Shown one piece after another: positions 15,733 through 24,831 of a stretch of DNA of 64,000 nucleotides; position 1 is the first letter of the stretch; the number at the start of each line of letters is the position of its first letter. The notes beneath the pieces are model-generated. The model did no database searches. It was not told the origin of the DNA and was given only the letters and a program-made list of their open reading frames with translations. Source of the stretch: UBA5543 sp964464965 (GTDB lineage Bacteria; Bacteroidota; Bacteroidia; Chitinophagales; Chitinophagaceae); assembly GCA_964464965.1 (NCBI GenBank), contig CAYXHM010000008.1, positions 77,709 to 141,708 on the forward strand. Direction: 5' to 3'. The translations under genes and the position numbers were made by a program.

Positions 15733-18700
15733 TTAGTTTTTAATAAACCTTGTTGTAGAAATGCGCTCATTGTTACGATAGCACACAACTGTGTACACGC
15801 CCGACGGGAAAGCAGAAACATTAATAGCAGGGTTTTTAACTACATCAGTAGTGGTGTGCATTTTCTGGCCCAGCAAACTGAATACTTCCATTTGTATTAT
15901 ACCGTCCACCGAAGTTTTAACAGCAACTTTTACTTGCTGATCTGCAGGGTTAGGGAATACAGAAACCTCAGTTACCGGTTTCTTCATCTGTGCATCTTCA
16001 GGCTTATTATAGTAGGTCTTCTGGATACAACCATTGTGCGATACCATTACCCAATACCTGTTAGCTACCAGGTTTGGTGAAGCATTTACATAGTCCTGGT
16101 TAATTTCACCGGCAAGCACCGTTGGTGCAAGTGTAGCCGCATCATCATAACCCCATGCATAAGCTTCTTCATCATTCTGAAGGCATATGAACGACTTGTT
16201 GAAATACACAACCTCGGCAGGCACATCAGCTACATTTGCTGTTACACTTACATCAGTAGCAGCAGTGTTTAAACAACCTGTACCGGTCTCTGTAGCTGTA
16301 AGTATTACTGTCGCAATTCCTACTTTTTTAAAATTAACCAGTGCATATTGCTGTGTATTTCCAACATCAGAAATCTGCGCATTGTCTGTACTCCATGCAT
16401 AGCTTGTGCCCGCAGGTGGTATAGTAGCCGCACCATAGTTCCTGAAGTAGGTCATGTGACATACAGCTGGTGTTGACTTCAATGATATAACAGGAGCTAC
16501 CGGTGTACGATTGACTGTAATAGTAAATGTACGGGCAGGACCCTGGCAACCATTAGCCGTAGGGATAACGGAAATCATAGCTGTAATTGGCGCATCAGTA
16601 TTGTTGATTGCTGTAAAAGATGGAATATTGCCTGTGCCTGTACTGCCTAATCCAATAGAGGGATTATTATTACTCCACACATAACTTGTGCCATTTACCA
16701 TGCTTGTAAAATCAATAGCCTTGGTTGACAGTCCGTTACATACAGCCTGGTTAACTACAGTATCCACACGAGGTGTAGGGTTTACTGTAATGGTAAAAGT
16801 CCCGCTGTTGCCATTACATCCGTTTGCTGTTGGTATAATTGTTATTACCCCGGTTGAAGAAACGTTTGAATTGTTTATTGCTGTGAAAGACGGAATATTT
16901 CCCATTCCTGCTGAAGCCAAACCTATACTGCTGTTGTTATTAGTCCAGCTATAAGTTGTGCCAGCTACTGTGCCGGTATATATCACCGCAGTAGTTGATT
17001 CACCATTACAGTGTACCTGGTTTGCAACCGGTGCAACCGTTGGTGTAGGATTTATTGTGATGCTGAAACTTTTTGCAGGACCCGTACAACCATTAGCTGT
17101 TGGGGTAACAACAATGTTAGATACATTAGGCACACTTGTGCTGTTAGTACCCATAAACACAGGGATAATACCTGTACCGGAAATAGTTGGTAAACCGGTT
17201 GTTATATTATCATTTGTCCAGGTGTATGTTGTACCTGCTACTATTCCTGTAAAAATAACTGCCGTTGTTGGCGCACCATTGCAAATTGCCTGGTTAGCAA
17301 TGTTTGCAGCATTGGGTGTAGGGTTTACTGTTATAGTGAAACTTTTAGAGGTACCTGTACAGCCATTAGCAGAAGGGGTAACTGTAATTGTTCCTGTAAT
17401 TGGTAAATTAGTTGGGTTCATTGCTACGAACGACGGGATATTTCCGGTACCCGTTGCAGGAAGCCCGATGAGTGTATTACTATTTGACCATGAGTAGGTT
17501 GTACCCGCTACAGCCCCTGTAAAAATAACCGCCGTTGCAGGCGTTCCGTTACAAACTGTTTGATTAGCTGAAGGCATTACGTCAGGTATTGGATTAACCG
17601 CAACTGTTTTGGTAGCTACTGCTGTTCCGCAAGAATTAGTAACTGTGTACCTGATTGTATCCAGGCCCGTAGATATACCTGTAACTATGCCACCCGCTAC
17701 TATAGCTGAGGGGTTGGTTGCAGTCCACATACCACCTGTGCCGGTAGTTGTTAAAGTTATGGCTGAACCTATACACACTGCCGATGGACCTGAAATGGTA
17801 CCTGCGTTTGGCAAAGGCATAACCGTAATTCTTCTTGAAGTAGTTACAGTGCCAAAATTATTGGTTACAGAATATATAATAGTATCAATACCAGGAGCAA
17901 CACCTGTAACTATTCCTAAAGCAGAAACGGTAGCCCGGTTATTGGTAGCGCTCCACACACCGGGTGTATTAACACCGGTAAATGTAACGGACGATCCGAC
18001 ACATACTGTTGTATCGCCGGTGATGGTACCTGTAGCAGGTAAAACAGGGGCGTTGATAGAATCTCCGTTTGTGGTAATAGCACCGGTGGTAGTTAATGCG
18101 CGGCCATAAAATTTGGCGCCGGTAGTTATATCAATAGCACCGCTGCTGGCAACAATTGTTCCGTGAAATACTGCATTGTTTGCAAGATTTACGGCGCCAT
18201 TAACTTTCCAGTAAACATTTTTACTCTGTGTTCCGTTTACCAGCAACACTTTAGCACCTGCTATTGTATTCAATGCACCATGTACGTTTATTACAAATAC
18301 TGCATCAGGGTTTCCCTGTGCGTTCAGGTACAGCGTATCTGTAAGGGTTGTAGCCGCATTAAGTAAGTACGTATGCGGGGTAAGTACGAGGTTGTGGCCG
18401 AAAATTGCGGGGTATAATAATGTAATATCAATAGGCAATGTGTTCAACTGTCCGTATGCAGCTGTTAACGCTGTAGCAGCGGCAGCAGTGGTAGCATTTG
18501 GCGGAGTGTGGATTGTGCCATTTACAAATAAAGGATTGTAATTTGTAACAGAGCCAAGGTTTGACCCTATATCACCCGTAATATAACTTGTAGCACCACC
18601 ATTAGACACAGGCCCGATAGAAGTAAACAAAGCAAAGCTACCTACAGCCCCAAGTGTAGGCGCTACTGGGCCGGTCAATACAGTGCTTCCACATCCAAGT

Positions 18701-19380
18701 GGTGTAAAAGCCGTTAAGCTATTCAATGTAATAGCACCGTTGGTGGACAAAGCGCGTCCTTCAAGAGAGTCTAAAGTGCCAAAGGATATAGCTGCATTGT
18801 TTGCTACTATTGTGCCTCTGATAGTACTGGCATTGCCAATGTTCACAGCTCCCTCTGTTTTCCAGTAAACATTACAAGCCAGTGCGCCATTGATCAGCCT
18901 GACTTTGGCATTAGCACCGGTTGAAAGTCCACCGTTTATCTGAAATATAAAAACTGCATTGGCGTTACCCTGTGCGTTTAGTATGATTTCACCATTCAGC
19001 GTGGCAGCTGTTGGAATTGCATATACACCTGCAACCAGTGTCTGGCCGCCACCAAGACCTGCTGCCAGTCCTGAAGTTGGCGTTGCGGTATTGAGCTGAA
19101 TGTATGCAATGTTCAGGTCTGTCTTCGCAGCAGCGCTCACTATATTACCATCGTGCATTCCTCCATCTACGTTGCCGAAGCCTGTGCTGGAACCACTATT
19201 GGTGCCTACGTTGCCTGTCAGTTTTGTCAGGTATGCTGTGCCTGAATTTGTTACAGCTCCTGCCGAAGTAAAGAGCACGAAATTTCGGGCTGTGCCCAGG
19301 GTTATTGTTTGCCCGTAACTAAGTCCGGGTAGCCATAGCATTACTAATGCTATTGCTAGTTTAGATAAATTTTTCCTCAT
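15733..19380 (-). CDS. Double DUF3494 (ice-binding-like) T9SS surface protein
   Basis: A 1215-residue protein with signal peptide MRKNLSKLAIALVMLWLPGLSYG. Two DUF3494 domains lie in tandem (about 25-230 and 240-445), recognised by the G-x-FxLFTSxGxV start, the TxLNxxTxxGxIV-type strands and the VYWKTEGAVNIGN / VYWKVNGAVNLANN stretches. This fold occurs in ice-binding proteins and adhesins. Two Big-like modules follow, then four PKD-like repeats of about 90 residues each, and a T9SS domain (VFPNPADQQVKVAVKT) at the end. Ice binding is not proven; many DUF3494 proteins are adhesins. Confidence 0.85.
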   Translation of the reverse strand: MRKNLSKLAIALVMLWLPGLSYGQTITLGTARNFVLFTSAGAVTNSGTAYLTKLTGNVGTNSGSSTGFGNVDGGMHDGNIVSAAAKTDLNIAYIQLNTATPTSGLAAGLGGGQTLVAGVYAIPTAATLNGEIILNAQGNANAVFIFQINGGLSTGANAKVRLINGALACNVYWKTEGAVNIGNASTIRGTIVANNAAISFGTLDSLEGRALSTNGAITLNSLTAFTPLGCGSTVLTGPVAPTLGAVGSFALFTSIGPVSNGGATSYITGDIGSNLGSVTNYNPLFVNGTIHTPPNATTAAAATALTAAYGQLNTLPIDITLLYPAIFGHNLVLTPHTYLLNAATTLTDTLYLNAQGNPDAVFVINVHGALNTIAGAKVLLVNGTQSKNVYWKVNGAVNLANNAVFHGTIVASSGAIDITTGAKFYGRALTTTGAITTNGDSINAPVLPATGTITGDTTVCVGSSVTFTGVNTPGVWSATNNRATVSALGIVTGVAPGIDTIIYSVTNNFGTVTTSRRITVMPLPNAGTISGPSAVCIGSAITLTTTGTGGMWTATNPSAIVAGGIVTGISTGLDTIRYTVTNSCGTAVATKTVAVNPIPDVMPSANQTVCNGTPATAVIFTGAVAGTTYSWSNSNTLIGLPATGTGNIPSFVAMNPTNLPITGTITVTPSANGCTGTSKSFTITVNPTPNAANIANQAICNGAPTTAVIFTGIVAGTTYTWTNDNITTGLPTISGTGIIPVFMGTNSTSVPNVSNIVVTPTANGCTGPAKSFSITINPTPTVAPVANQVHCNGESTTAVIYTGTVAGTTYSWTNNNSSIGLASAGMGNIPSFTAINNSNVSSTGVITIIPTANGCNGNSGTFTITVNPTPRVDTVVNQAVCNGLSTKAIDFTSMVNGTSYVWSNNNPSIGLGSTGTGNIPSFTAINNTDAPITAMISVIPTANGCQGPARTFTITVNRTPVAPVISLKSTPAVCHMTYFRNYGAATIPPAGTSYAWSTDNAQISDVGNTQQYALVNFKKVGIATVILTATETGTGCLNTAATDVSVTANVADVPAEVVYFNKSFICLQNDEEAYAWGYDDAATLAPTVLAGEINQDYVNASPNLVANRYWVMVSHNGCIQKTYYNKPEDAQMKKPVTEVSVFPNPADQQVKVAVKTSVDGIIQMEVFSLLGQKMHTTTDVVKNPAINVSAFPSGVYTVVCYRNNERISTTRFIKN
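16510..17600 (-). repeat. Four tandem PKD-like coding repeats
   Basis: Four modules of about 90 codons recur in the DUF3494 gene. Each holds NQ-x-x-CNG, VAGTTY-x-W-x-N-x-N, a G-IP-F segment and PTANGC-x-G before FTITVNPTP. Similarity is visible at DNA level, so copy number could change by recombination. Confidence 0.8.
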
Positions 19381-19499
19381 CTTTGATGTTTAATTTGTGA
19401 CAACGCCACAAAGCCTAACTATATGTATTGCAAAAATACATTAATGATATGGGGGTGTTGTTATACGATTAGGCGGAACAGTTGTATAATTTACTGATA

Positions 19500-20048
19500 T
19501 TAAATCAATGCACGTTTCTTTTCTTTCAGTTGCCTGAAATGTGTAGGTGTGAAACCAGTGACTTTTTTGAATTGTTTAGATAAATGAGATACACTGCTGT
19601 ATTTTAACTTGTATGCAATCTCTGTAAGATTCAGTTCGTTATATACCAGCAGTTCTTTTGCATTTTCTATTTTGAGCATTATCATGTACTTCTCAATACT
19701 GATGCCTTGTACTTCTGAAAACAGGTTAGACAGGTAGGTATAGTCATAATCCAGTTTTTGACTAAGAAATGCTGAAAAATTTACCAAAGGCGTTTCTGGC
19801 ATGTAAATATATTCTGCTATAACGTTTTTTATTTTTTGGATTAACATACTTTTTTTGTCATCCATTAATTCAAGTCCATACCTTAGTATAGCTACCCGGA
19901 ACATGTCTATCTGAGTGTCGGAAATATCCTCATACAGTTCAATCTCTCCTAATTTTACTACTGTTTTGGTTAGTTCGAGCCTGGTAAGCTCATCTTTAAC
20001 TACCATAATACAGCGCAGGCAAACCATGTTTCTTATGTACAGTGTCAT
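19500..20048 (-). CDS. AraC-family regulator with HMA-like N-terminus
   Basis: A 182-residue protein. The C-terminal 100 residues form the two helix-turn-helix units of AraC regulators (NLTEIAYKLKYSSVSHLSKQ and FKKVTGFTPTHFRQL). The N-terminal 70 residues look like a small alpha/beta domain with MVCLRCIMVV near residues 8-17, resembling the M-x-C-x-x-C metal site of heavy-metal-associated domains. This combination is common in Bacteroidota. It is divergent from the cytochrome oxidase operon, which needs copper, but any regulatory link is inference. Confidence 0.82.
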   Translation of the reverse strand: MTLYIRNMVCLRCIMVVKDELTRLELTKTVVKLGEIELYEDISDTQIDMFRVAILRYGLELMDDKKSMLIQKIKNVIAEYIYMPETPLVNFSAFLSQKLDYDYTYLSNLFSEVQGISIEKYMIMLKIENAKELLVYNELNLTEIAYKLKYSSVSHLSKQFKKVTGFTPTHFRQLKEKKRALI

Positions 20049-20475
20049 TTCCTCTGTTTGTGCGAAAGCAGTTAAACGTTTTTACATGTTCATTGGGTAT
20101 ATAGTTTAAAACTTATAAACCCATACTATGCGTGTACCCCTGTTATTACAGGTATTTAATAAATAAATTAACTACTTATGCAACCGTATTGATACTTAAC
20201 CGCATATGGCATTAGCTATATGCATAAGTACCTGTTCTTCTCTACTGTATGATTATGTAAGAATAGGGGAAGGGTCAGATCTTTGAATAATTGTACTGTA
20301 GTACCGCTATATGCAAAAAGGATACCAGAAATGTAAAAGTTGTAAATATTGTTTGTGCAGAAGGTAACATGTGCAGAATTGAGCGTACAGTTGTTTTTAT
20401 TATAACACACGTTATATGTATTAAATTATTACAAATCGTTATCCGTGTAATGTTGAGAATAGGGTTATTTACGTC
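20049..20475. other. AT-rich intergenic region, no gene seen
   Basis: About 430 bases between the AraC gene and the oxidase promoter. Open frames here are short and biased to Cys and Tyr, as expected by chance. A possible operator is GCATAT, ten bases, ATATGC at 20203-20224, but nothing ties it to a protein. Confidence 0.4.
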
Positions 20476-20506
20476 TTGAGAAATTAACCATTAACCATTA
20501 CCTTTG
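20476..20506 (+). promoter_or_regulatory. Promoter of the cytochrome oxidase operon
   Basis: TTG at 20476-20478, 20 bases, TACCTTTG at 20499-20506: a full match to the Bacteroidota consensus. The ctaB start codon is 35 bases downstream. Confidence 0.8.
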
Positions 20507-20540
20507 CGTAACTTTTTTAACAACCTGCCAACAATTTTCT

Positions 20541-21440
20541 ATGTTGAGTGAACAGCCGATAAAAGCTAAATGGCATATGATGTTGCTGGGCCGCACGCGC
20601 GACTACAGCATGCTGCTGAAACCTAACCTTAGTTTCATGGTTGTGTTTTCCAGCGTTATAGGCTACCTGCTGGCTCCCGGCATTTCATTTGAATGGACCA
20701 ATGTTGTTATCCTGTTCATAGGTGGTATATTAGTTACCGGCGGTGCCAATACCATCAACCAGGTGCTAGAGCGCGAGGGCGATAAAATGATGACCCGTAC
20801 CCAGAACCGCCCTATACCACAGGGCCGCATCAGTGTGGCAGAAGGCTGGGCGCTTGCCGCAGTAGCGGGCATATCAGGCGCAGGTTTGCTGGGCTATCAT
20901 TTCAACCCGCTTACCGGCTGGTTAAGTTTCATCTCCTTATTATTATATGGTTTTGCCTATACGCCTATGAAGCGTATTCACCCCATTGCAGTGCTGATAG
21001 GCGCCATACCCGGTGCTTTGCCTCCGTTGCTGGGTTGGGTAGCCGCTACCGGCAGTATGGGCTTAGGTGGATGGGTATTGTTCCTCATACAGTTTTTCTG
21101 GCAATTCCCCCATTACTGGGCTATAGGCTGGGTTGGGTATGACGAGTACCTGAAGGCCGGTATCAGTATGCTGCCGTCGCAGGAGCGCAGCTCAAAGTTT
21201 ACAGCTATACAATGTATGTATTACAGCATTATGCTTATTCCCCTGGCACTGGTACCCCAATATGTGGGTATGACAGGCAACATAGGCACCTGGCTGATGA
21301 TACTCTGCGGTGTTATGTACTTTGTAGCTACAGTAGTGTTTTATATTAAAAATGATTATAAGTCTGCCAAGCGTGTAATGTTTGCCTCGTTCATATACCT
21401 CCCCGTGGTATTGCTGGCACTGCTGTTTGACAAGATGTAA
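20541..21440 (+). CDS. ctaB: Protoheme IX farnesyltransferase (heme O synthase)
   Basis: A 299-residue UbiA-family enzyme that adds a farnesyl group to heme b, giving heme O for heme-copper oxidases. About nine membrane helices are visible. The first prenyl-diphosphate motif is NTINQVLEREGDKMMTRT near residues 70-87 with NRPIP after it, and the second region is YTPMKRIHPIAVLIGAIPG followed by PPLLGW. It starts the oxidase operon and has the consensus promoter in front. Confidence 0.95.
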   Translation: MLSEQPIKAKWHMMLLGRTRDYSMLLKPNLSFMVVFSSVIGYLLAPGISFEWTNVVILFIGGILVTGGANTINQVLEREGDKMMTRTQNRPIPQGRISVAEGWALAAVAGISGAGLLGYHFNPLTGWLSFISLLLYGFAYTPMKRIHPIAVLIGAIPGALPPLLGWVAATGSMGLGGWVLFLIQFFWQFPHYWAIGWVGYDEYLKAGISMLPSQERSSKFTAIQCMYYSIMLIPLALVPQYVGMTGNIGTWLMILCGVMYFVATVVFYIKNDYKSAKRVMFASFIYLPVVLLALLFDKM

Positions 21441-21450
21441 AAATAATAGA

Positions 21451-22023
21451 ATGGAAAGTGCAATGGAAGAATCAAGGCCGAGTAGAAGGATGCACCCGCA
21501 TAAATTTGCCATGTATGTGGCTATTGGCAGCATAGTCATGATGTTTGCGGGCCTGACCAGCGCCTATATAGTAAGGCATGCACAGGGCAACTGGGTGTAT
21601 TTTAAAATGCCGCTCACCTTCTGGATGTCTACAGGTGTAATATTATTGAGCAGTATTACGATGCACATGGGGGTAAAGGCCTTTAAGCAACGTGCTATGC
21701 CCCGTTACAAAACCCTTATCAGCACTACATTGATACTTGGTGTTTTATTCACCATATTGCAGTGGGTAGGCTTTCAGCAATTATATGGTAACAATATCAG
21801 GGTAGATGGCAACCCCAGCGAGTCTTTTTTGTTTATCATAGCAGGACTGCATTTATTGCACATCCTGGGTGGAATAATTGCATTAATTATTGTATTTTTC
21901 CGCGCATTCAGAACACGTATAAAGGTCTATAACGCTACAGGGTTGGAGATAATGGCCACTTACTGGCACTTTGTAGATATATTGTGGATTTATTTATTTG
22001 TGTTCTTTCTGGCAAATCAATAA
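21451..22023 (+). CDS. Heme-copper oxidase subunit III (first copy)
   Basis: A 190-residue protein with five membrane helices. The chosen start at 21451 (MESAMEESRPSRRMHPHKFA) lies 10 bases after the ctaB stop; an earlier in-frame ATG would overlap ctaB. Subunit III features are LTSAYIVRHAQGNW, the middle HLLHILGGIIAL helix and the end TYWHFVDILWIYLFVFF, which closely matches the family C-terminus. In Bacteroidota oxidase operons two subunit III-type genes often sit side by side; both are thought to belong to the same complex. Confidence 0.88.
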   Translation: MESAMEESRPSRRMHPHKFAMYVAIGSIVMMFAGLTSAYIVRHAQGNWVYFKMPLTFWMSTGVILLSSITMHMGVKAFKQRAMPRYKTLISTTLILGVLFTILQWVGFQQLYGNNIRVDGNPSESFLFIIAGLHLLHILGGIIALIIVFFRAFRTRIKVYNATGLEIMATYWHFVDILWIYLFVFFLANQ

Positions 22024-22075
22024 AATTGTTGCGAAATTCGCGTGCGGATTCACAACTTAACTCTTAAAACAATTT

Positions 22076-22828
22076 ATGGCACACTCTACAGCAGCAACTG
22101 TCGAAACTAAACCATGGGGCGGAGGACGCTCTCCCTTTAACGTCAGCTATGGCAAAATGATGATGTGGTTCTTCCTCTTATCAGATGCCTTTACATTTGG
22201 AGCATTCCTTATTTCTTATGGTACAAAGCGTTTCTTCAGCGCGGTATGGCCAGACCCGAACCATGTGTTCCATGCGTTCCCTTTTGCGGGGCACGAAGCG
22301 TCATTACCTCTGGTATTTGTGAGCCTGATGACCTTTATACTGATAGCCAGCTCGGTAACAATGGTGCTGGCCGTACACGCCGGCCACTATGGCGACCGTG
22401 ATGGTGTTATCAAATGGATGCTTTGGACAATTGTAGGCGGTATATGCTTCCTTGCCTGCCAGGCATGGGAGTGGACGCACCTTGCACAGCTTAATGGTGG
22501 CTTATGGGGTACTTTTACGGATATCAATACTGACCCGGCAATGTACACGAAGTTCTTTGATACCAATAGCGAGGCCTTTAAAGCAGCTAACCCGGCTGAG
22601 CTTACAGAGGCTTCACATAACTTCTTCAACTTCTTCTTTACCATTACGGGTTTCCACGGTTTCCACGTACTAAGTGGTGTTGGCTTCCTTATACTGATAC
22701 TGGTGAACACAGTAAATGGCACTTACCATAACCGCGGCCATTATGAGATGGTAGAGAAAGTAGGTCTGTACTGGCACTTTGTAGATCTTGTTTGGGTATT
22801 CGTATTCACATGTTTCTATCTTTTGTAA
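22076..22828 (+). CDS. ctaE: Cytochrome c oxidase subunit III (second copy)
   Basis: A 250-residue subunit III with family stretches: GKMMMWFFLLSDAFTFGAF at the N-terminus, VTMVLAVHAGHYGDRDG and a CQAWEWTHL segment in the middle, and GFHGFHVLSGVGF with YWHFVDLVWVFVFTCFYL at the end. The region NFFNFFFTITG is the usual VIII-like loop into the penultimate helix. It follows the first subunit III gene by 52 bases. Subunit III stabilises the catalytic core and binds lipid. Confidence 0.95.
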   Translation: MAHSTAATVETKPWGGGRSPFNVSYGKMMMWFFLLSDAFTFGAFLISYGTKRFFSAVWPDPNHVFHAFPFAGHEASLPLVFVSLMTFILIASSVTMVLAVHAGHYGDRDGVIKWMLWTIVGGICFLACQAWEWTHLAQLNGGLWGTFTDINTDPAMYTKFFDTNSEAFKAANPAELTEASHNFFNFFFTITGFHGFHVLSGVGFLILILVNTVNGTYHNRGHYEMVEKVGLYWHFVDLVWVFVFTCFYLL

Positions 22829-22864
22829 TAACAAACTTCACAACCTAACTAATTTTCATAGAAT

Positions 22865-23284
22865 ATGTCAAGTCATAATCACGATACAAACGATACAACG
22901 CATTACTACGAAGGCGACCAGTCTAAGCTGTACTCAGGCATCATGTCTCACCACGACGACATTAAATCGCCCGAGAGCAAGAAACAACTGAAACGTATCA
23001 CCAAAATACTGATACTGCTTTCTATAATCACTATCGTTGAGGTAGCATTTGGTTTATTGTTTTCATACACAATGCCCCGTGCTATACTGAACACTATATT
23101 CCTGGTACTTACACTATTGAAAGCCGGTTATATAGTAGCAGTATTTATGCACCTGGGCGATGAGGTGAAATCATTTATCTGGATAGTCTTGATACCGTTG
23201 ATACTGTTTATATGGTTCATTATAGCCTTCCTGGCAGATGGAGACTTCTGGCTGTGGATGAACGATTCAGCTCAATTGAAATAG
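22865..23284 (+). CDS. Cytochrome c oxidase subunit IV
   Basis: A 139-residue protein: polar, His/Asp-rich N-terminus (MSSHNHDTNDTTHYYEG), then three helices (LILLSIITIVEVAFGLLFSY, LKAGYIVAVFMHL, LIPLILFIWFIIAFLADGDF). This is the layout of prokaryotic subunit IV (CyoD/CaaD class). The gene is in the oxidase operon, between subunit III and SCO1. Confidence 0.88.
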   Translation: MSSHNHDTNDTTHYYEGDQSKLYSGIMSHHDDIKSPESKKQLKRITKILILLSIITIVEVAFGLLFSYTMPRAILNTIFLVLTLLKAGYIVAVFMHLGDEVKSFIWIVLIPLILFIWFIIAFLADGDFWLWMNDSAQLK

Positions 23285-23322
23285 GTAAGTATTTTACCGG
23301 TGGTGTATGATTTAATCTGGCG

Positions 23323-24027
23323 ATGTCTAATAAAAATTTGCATAAAAGATTCATAGGAGGTATAGCGGTAGCAATGTTGCTACCGCTATCTTTTTATATT
23401 ATAACCAAGGTAATGTCAAAAGACACTATCTTTTTACCGGGCTACTATGTGCCAGATAAGGTAGATACGGTTGTAGAAGAGGGGAAAACCTATTATGACA
23501 CAACTTTTCATAAGGTTGCAGATGTAGCCCTTACCGACCAGTTTGGCAAAACGATATCGCTGAACAATGATTTTGCTGATAAGATACTTGTGGTCAACTT
23601 TTTCTTCAGCACCTGCCCTACAGTGTGCCCAAAGCTTACCCGCCACGTAAAACTCCTGGAAAAAGCATTCCGAAAAAATGATACTACCGTACATCTGGTA
23701 TCTATAACAGTTGACCCTGCACGAGACTCCTTCCCTGTATTGAGGCAGTATGCAGATGCGAATAATGTTAACCATGACCACTGGACATTTTTAACAGGCG
23801 ACCGGCACACTATATACAACTATGCCTATAACGAACTACATGTAGTAATGGGTAAGGGCGGTGAAGGTATTGATGATTTCATCCACACGCAAAAGCTGGT
23901 GTTGCTGGACAAGGAGCGTCATATACGCGGATACTACGACGGCCTTGATACCGCAGAACTGCGCCGTTGTGCAGACGATATCATCCTACTGACATTAGAG
24001 AAAAAACGTAATAAAAAGCGAAAATAA
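23323..24027 (+). CDS. SCO1/SenC copper chaperone for cytochrome oxidase
   Basis: A 234-residue protein with one N-terminal membrane anchor (IGGIAVAMLLPLSFYIITKV) and a periplasmic thioredoxin-like domain. The copper ligands are visible: Cys98 and Cys102 in STCPTVCPK, and His188 in DDFIHTQKLVLLD. SCO proteins deliver copper to, or reduce, the CuA site of subunit II. The next gene starts one base after the stop, so the genes are tightly coupled. Confidence 0.95.
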   Translation: MSNKNLHKRFIGGIAVAMLLPLSFYIITKVMSKDTIFLPGYYVPDKVDTVVEEGKTYYDTTFHKVADVALTDQFGKTISLNNDFADKILVVNFFFSTCPTVCPKLTRHVKLLEKAFRKNDTTVHLVSITVDPARDSFPVLRQYADANNVNHDHWTFLTGDRHTIYNYAYNELHVVMGKGGEGIDDFIHTQKLVLLDKERHIRGYYDGLDTAELRRCADDIILLTLEKKRNKKRK

Positions 24028-24028
24028 A

Positions 24029-24580
24029 ATGGCAACATTAGCGCCCATATTAAACAAAAATGACAGGACCGCCCGTGTACTGATATTCACTGCCTCTTTT
24101 GTAGTATTCGCCGCCGTAGCTGTATTGTCGAGGGTCAAATTGGAAGTTGACCCGGGATTTGATATACATATATTTGCAATGATCAATGCAGTTATCAACT
24201 CTATGGTGTCTGTACTATTGGTTGCTGCGCTGATAGCTGTGAAAAGCAGGAAATACATACTGCACAGAAATATAATGTTCACTGCTATCATCCTTTCTAT
24301 ATTGTTCCTTGTATCGTACATAGCGCACCATTTACTGGCAGGCGATACCATATATGGCGGGGTAGGCAACATCCGCTATTTCTACTACTTTATACTTATA
24401 ACACACATTTTCCTGGCAGCTATCATCCTGCCATTTATACTATATACTGCCTACCGTTCACTTACAGGGGAGTATGAAAAGCATAAAAAACTGGCCCGGT
24501 ACACCTGGCCGCTGTGGCTATATGTTAGCGTAACCGGTGTGTTGGTTTACCTGATGATATCACCATATTATTCGGCATAA
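24029..24580 (+). CDS. DUF420 membrane protein
   Basis: A 183-residue protein with five or six helices. It carries the DUF420 pattern of scattered histidines at helix ends: NSMVSVLLVAALIAVKSR with HRNIMFTAIILS, SYIAHHLLAGDT, YYFILITHIFLAAIILPF, and a final LYVSVTGVLVYLM. DUF420 genes (CtaM class in Firmicutes) are needed for cytochrome oxidase assembly. It sits between SCO1 and a small CAMC protein in the oxidase operon. Confidence 0.9.
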   Translation: MATLAPILNKNDRTARVLIFTASFVVFAAVAVLSRVKLEVDPGFDIHIFAMINAVINSMVSVLLVAALIAVKSRKYILHRNIMFTAIILSILFLVSYIAHHLLAGDTIYGGVGNIRYFYYFILITHIFLAAIILPFILYTAYRSLTGEYEKHKKLARYTWPLWLYVSVTGVLVYLMISPYYSA

Positions 24581-24597
24581 TATCGTAAATTCGTGTT

Positions 24598-24816
24598 ATG
24601 AGCAAGAAGTTGTTGCTGGTATTTATGTTAAGCTGCGCTGCCCCGGCAGTGTATGCACAGGGCTGCGCAATGTGTACGCAAACTGCCAATCAGCTGGATA
24701 ACAAAAGTGCTACCGGCCTTAATGGTGGTATCCTGTACCTGGCTGCATTGCCCCTTACCATAATGGGCACTATCGGTTTTGTATGGTGGAAGCACAACAA
24801 GAGCGCTAATAAATAA
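24598..24816 (+). CDS. Small CAMC membrane protein of the oxidase operon
   Basis: A 72-residue protein with signal peptide MSKKLLLVFMLSCAAPAVYA. The mature part begins QGCAMCTQTANQ, so a CxxC pair with a Met in between lies on the periplasmic side, followed by one helix (GILYLAALPLTIMGTIGFVWW) and a short basic tail. Position in a row of copper and heme assembly genes, 17 bases after DUF420, suggests a copper-handling assembly role; this is inference. It is followed 15 bases later by the head-GIN gene. Confidence 0.75.
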   Translation: MSKKLLLVFMLSCAAPAVYAQGCAMCTQTANQLDNKSATGLNGGILYLAALPLTIMGTIGFVWWKHNKSANK

Positions 24817-24831
24817 TAACCACTCCGCAAT

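Noticed and set aside
16510..17600. CRISPR-like array because of regular repeats
   Set aside because: The repeats are about 270 bases long, in coding frame, and code for PKD-like modules. No CRISPR array was seen anywhere in the window.
20216..20479. Short frames between the AraC gene and ctaB
   Set aside because: Overlapping frames on both strands with chance-like composition; no ribosome site.
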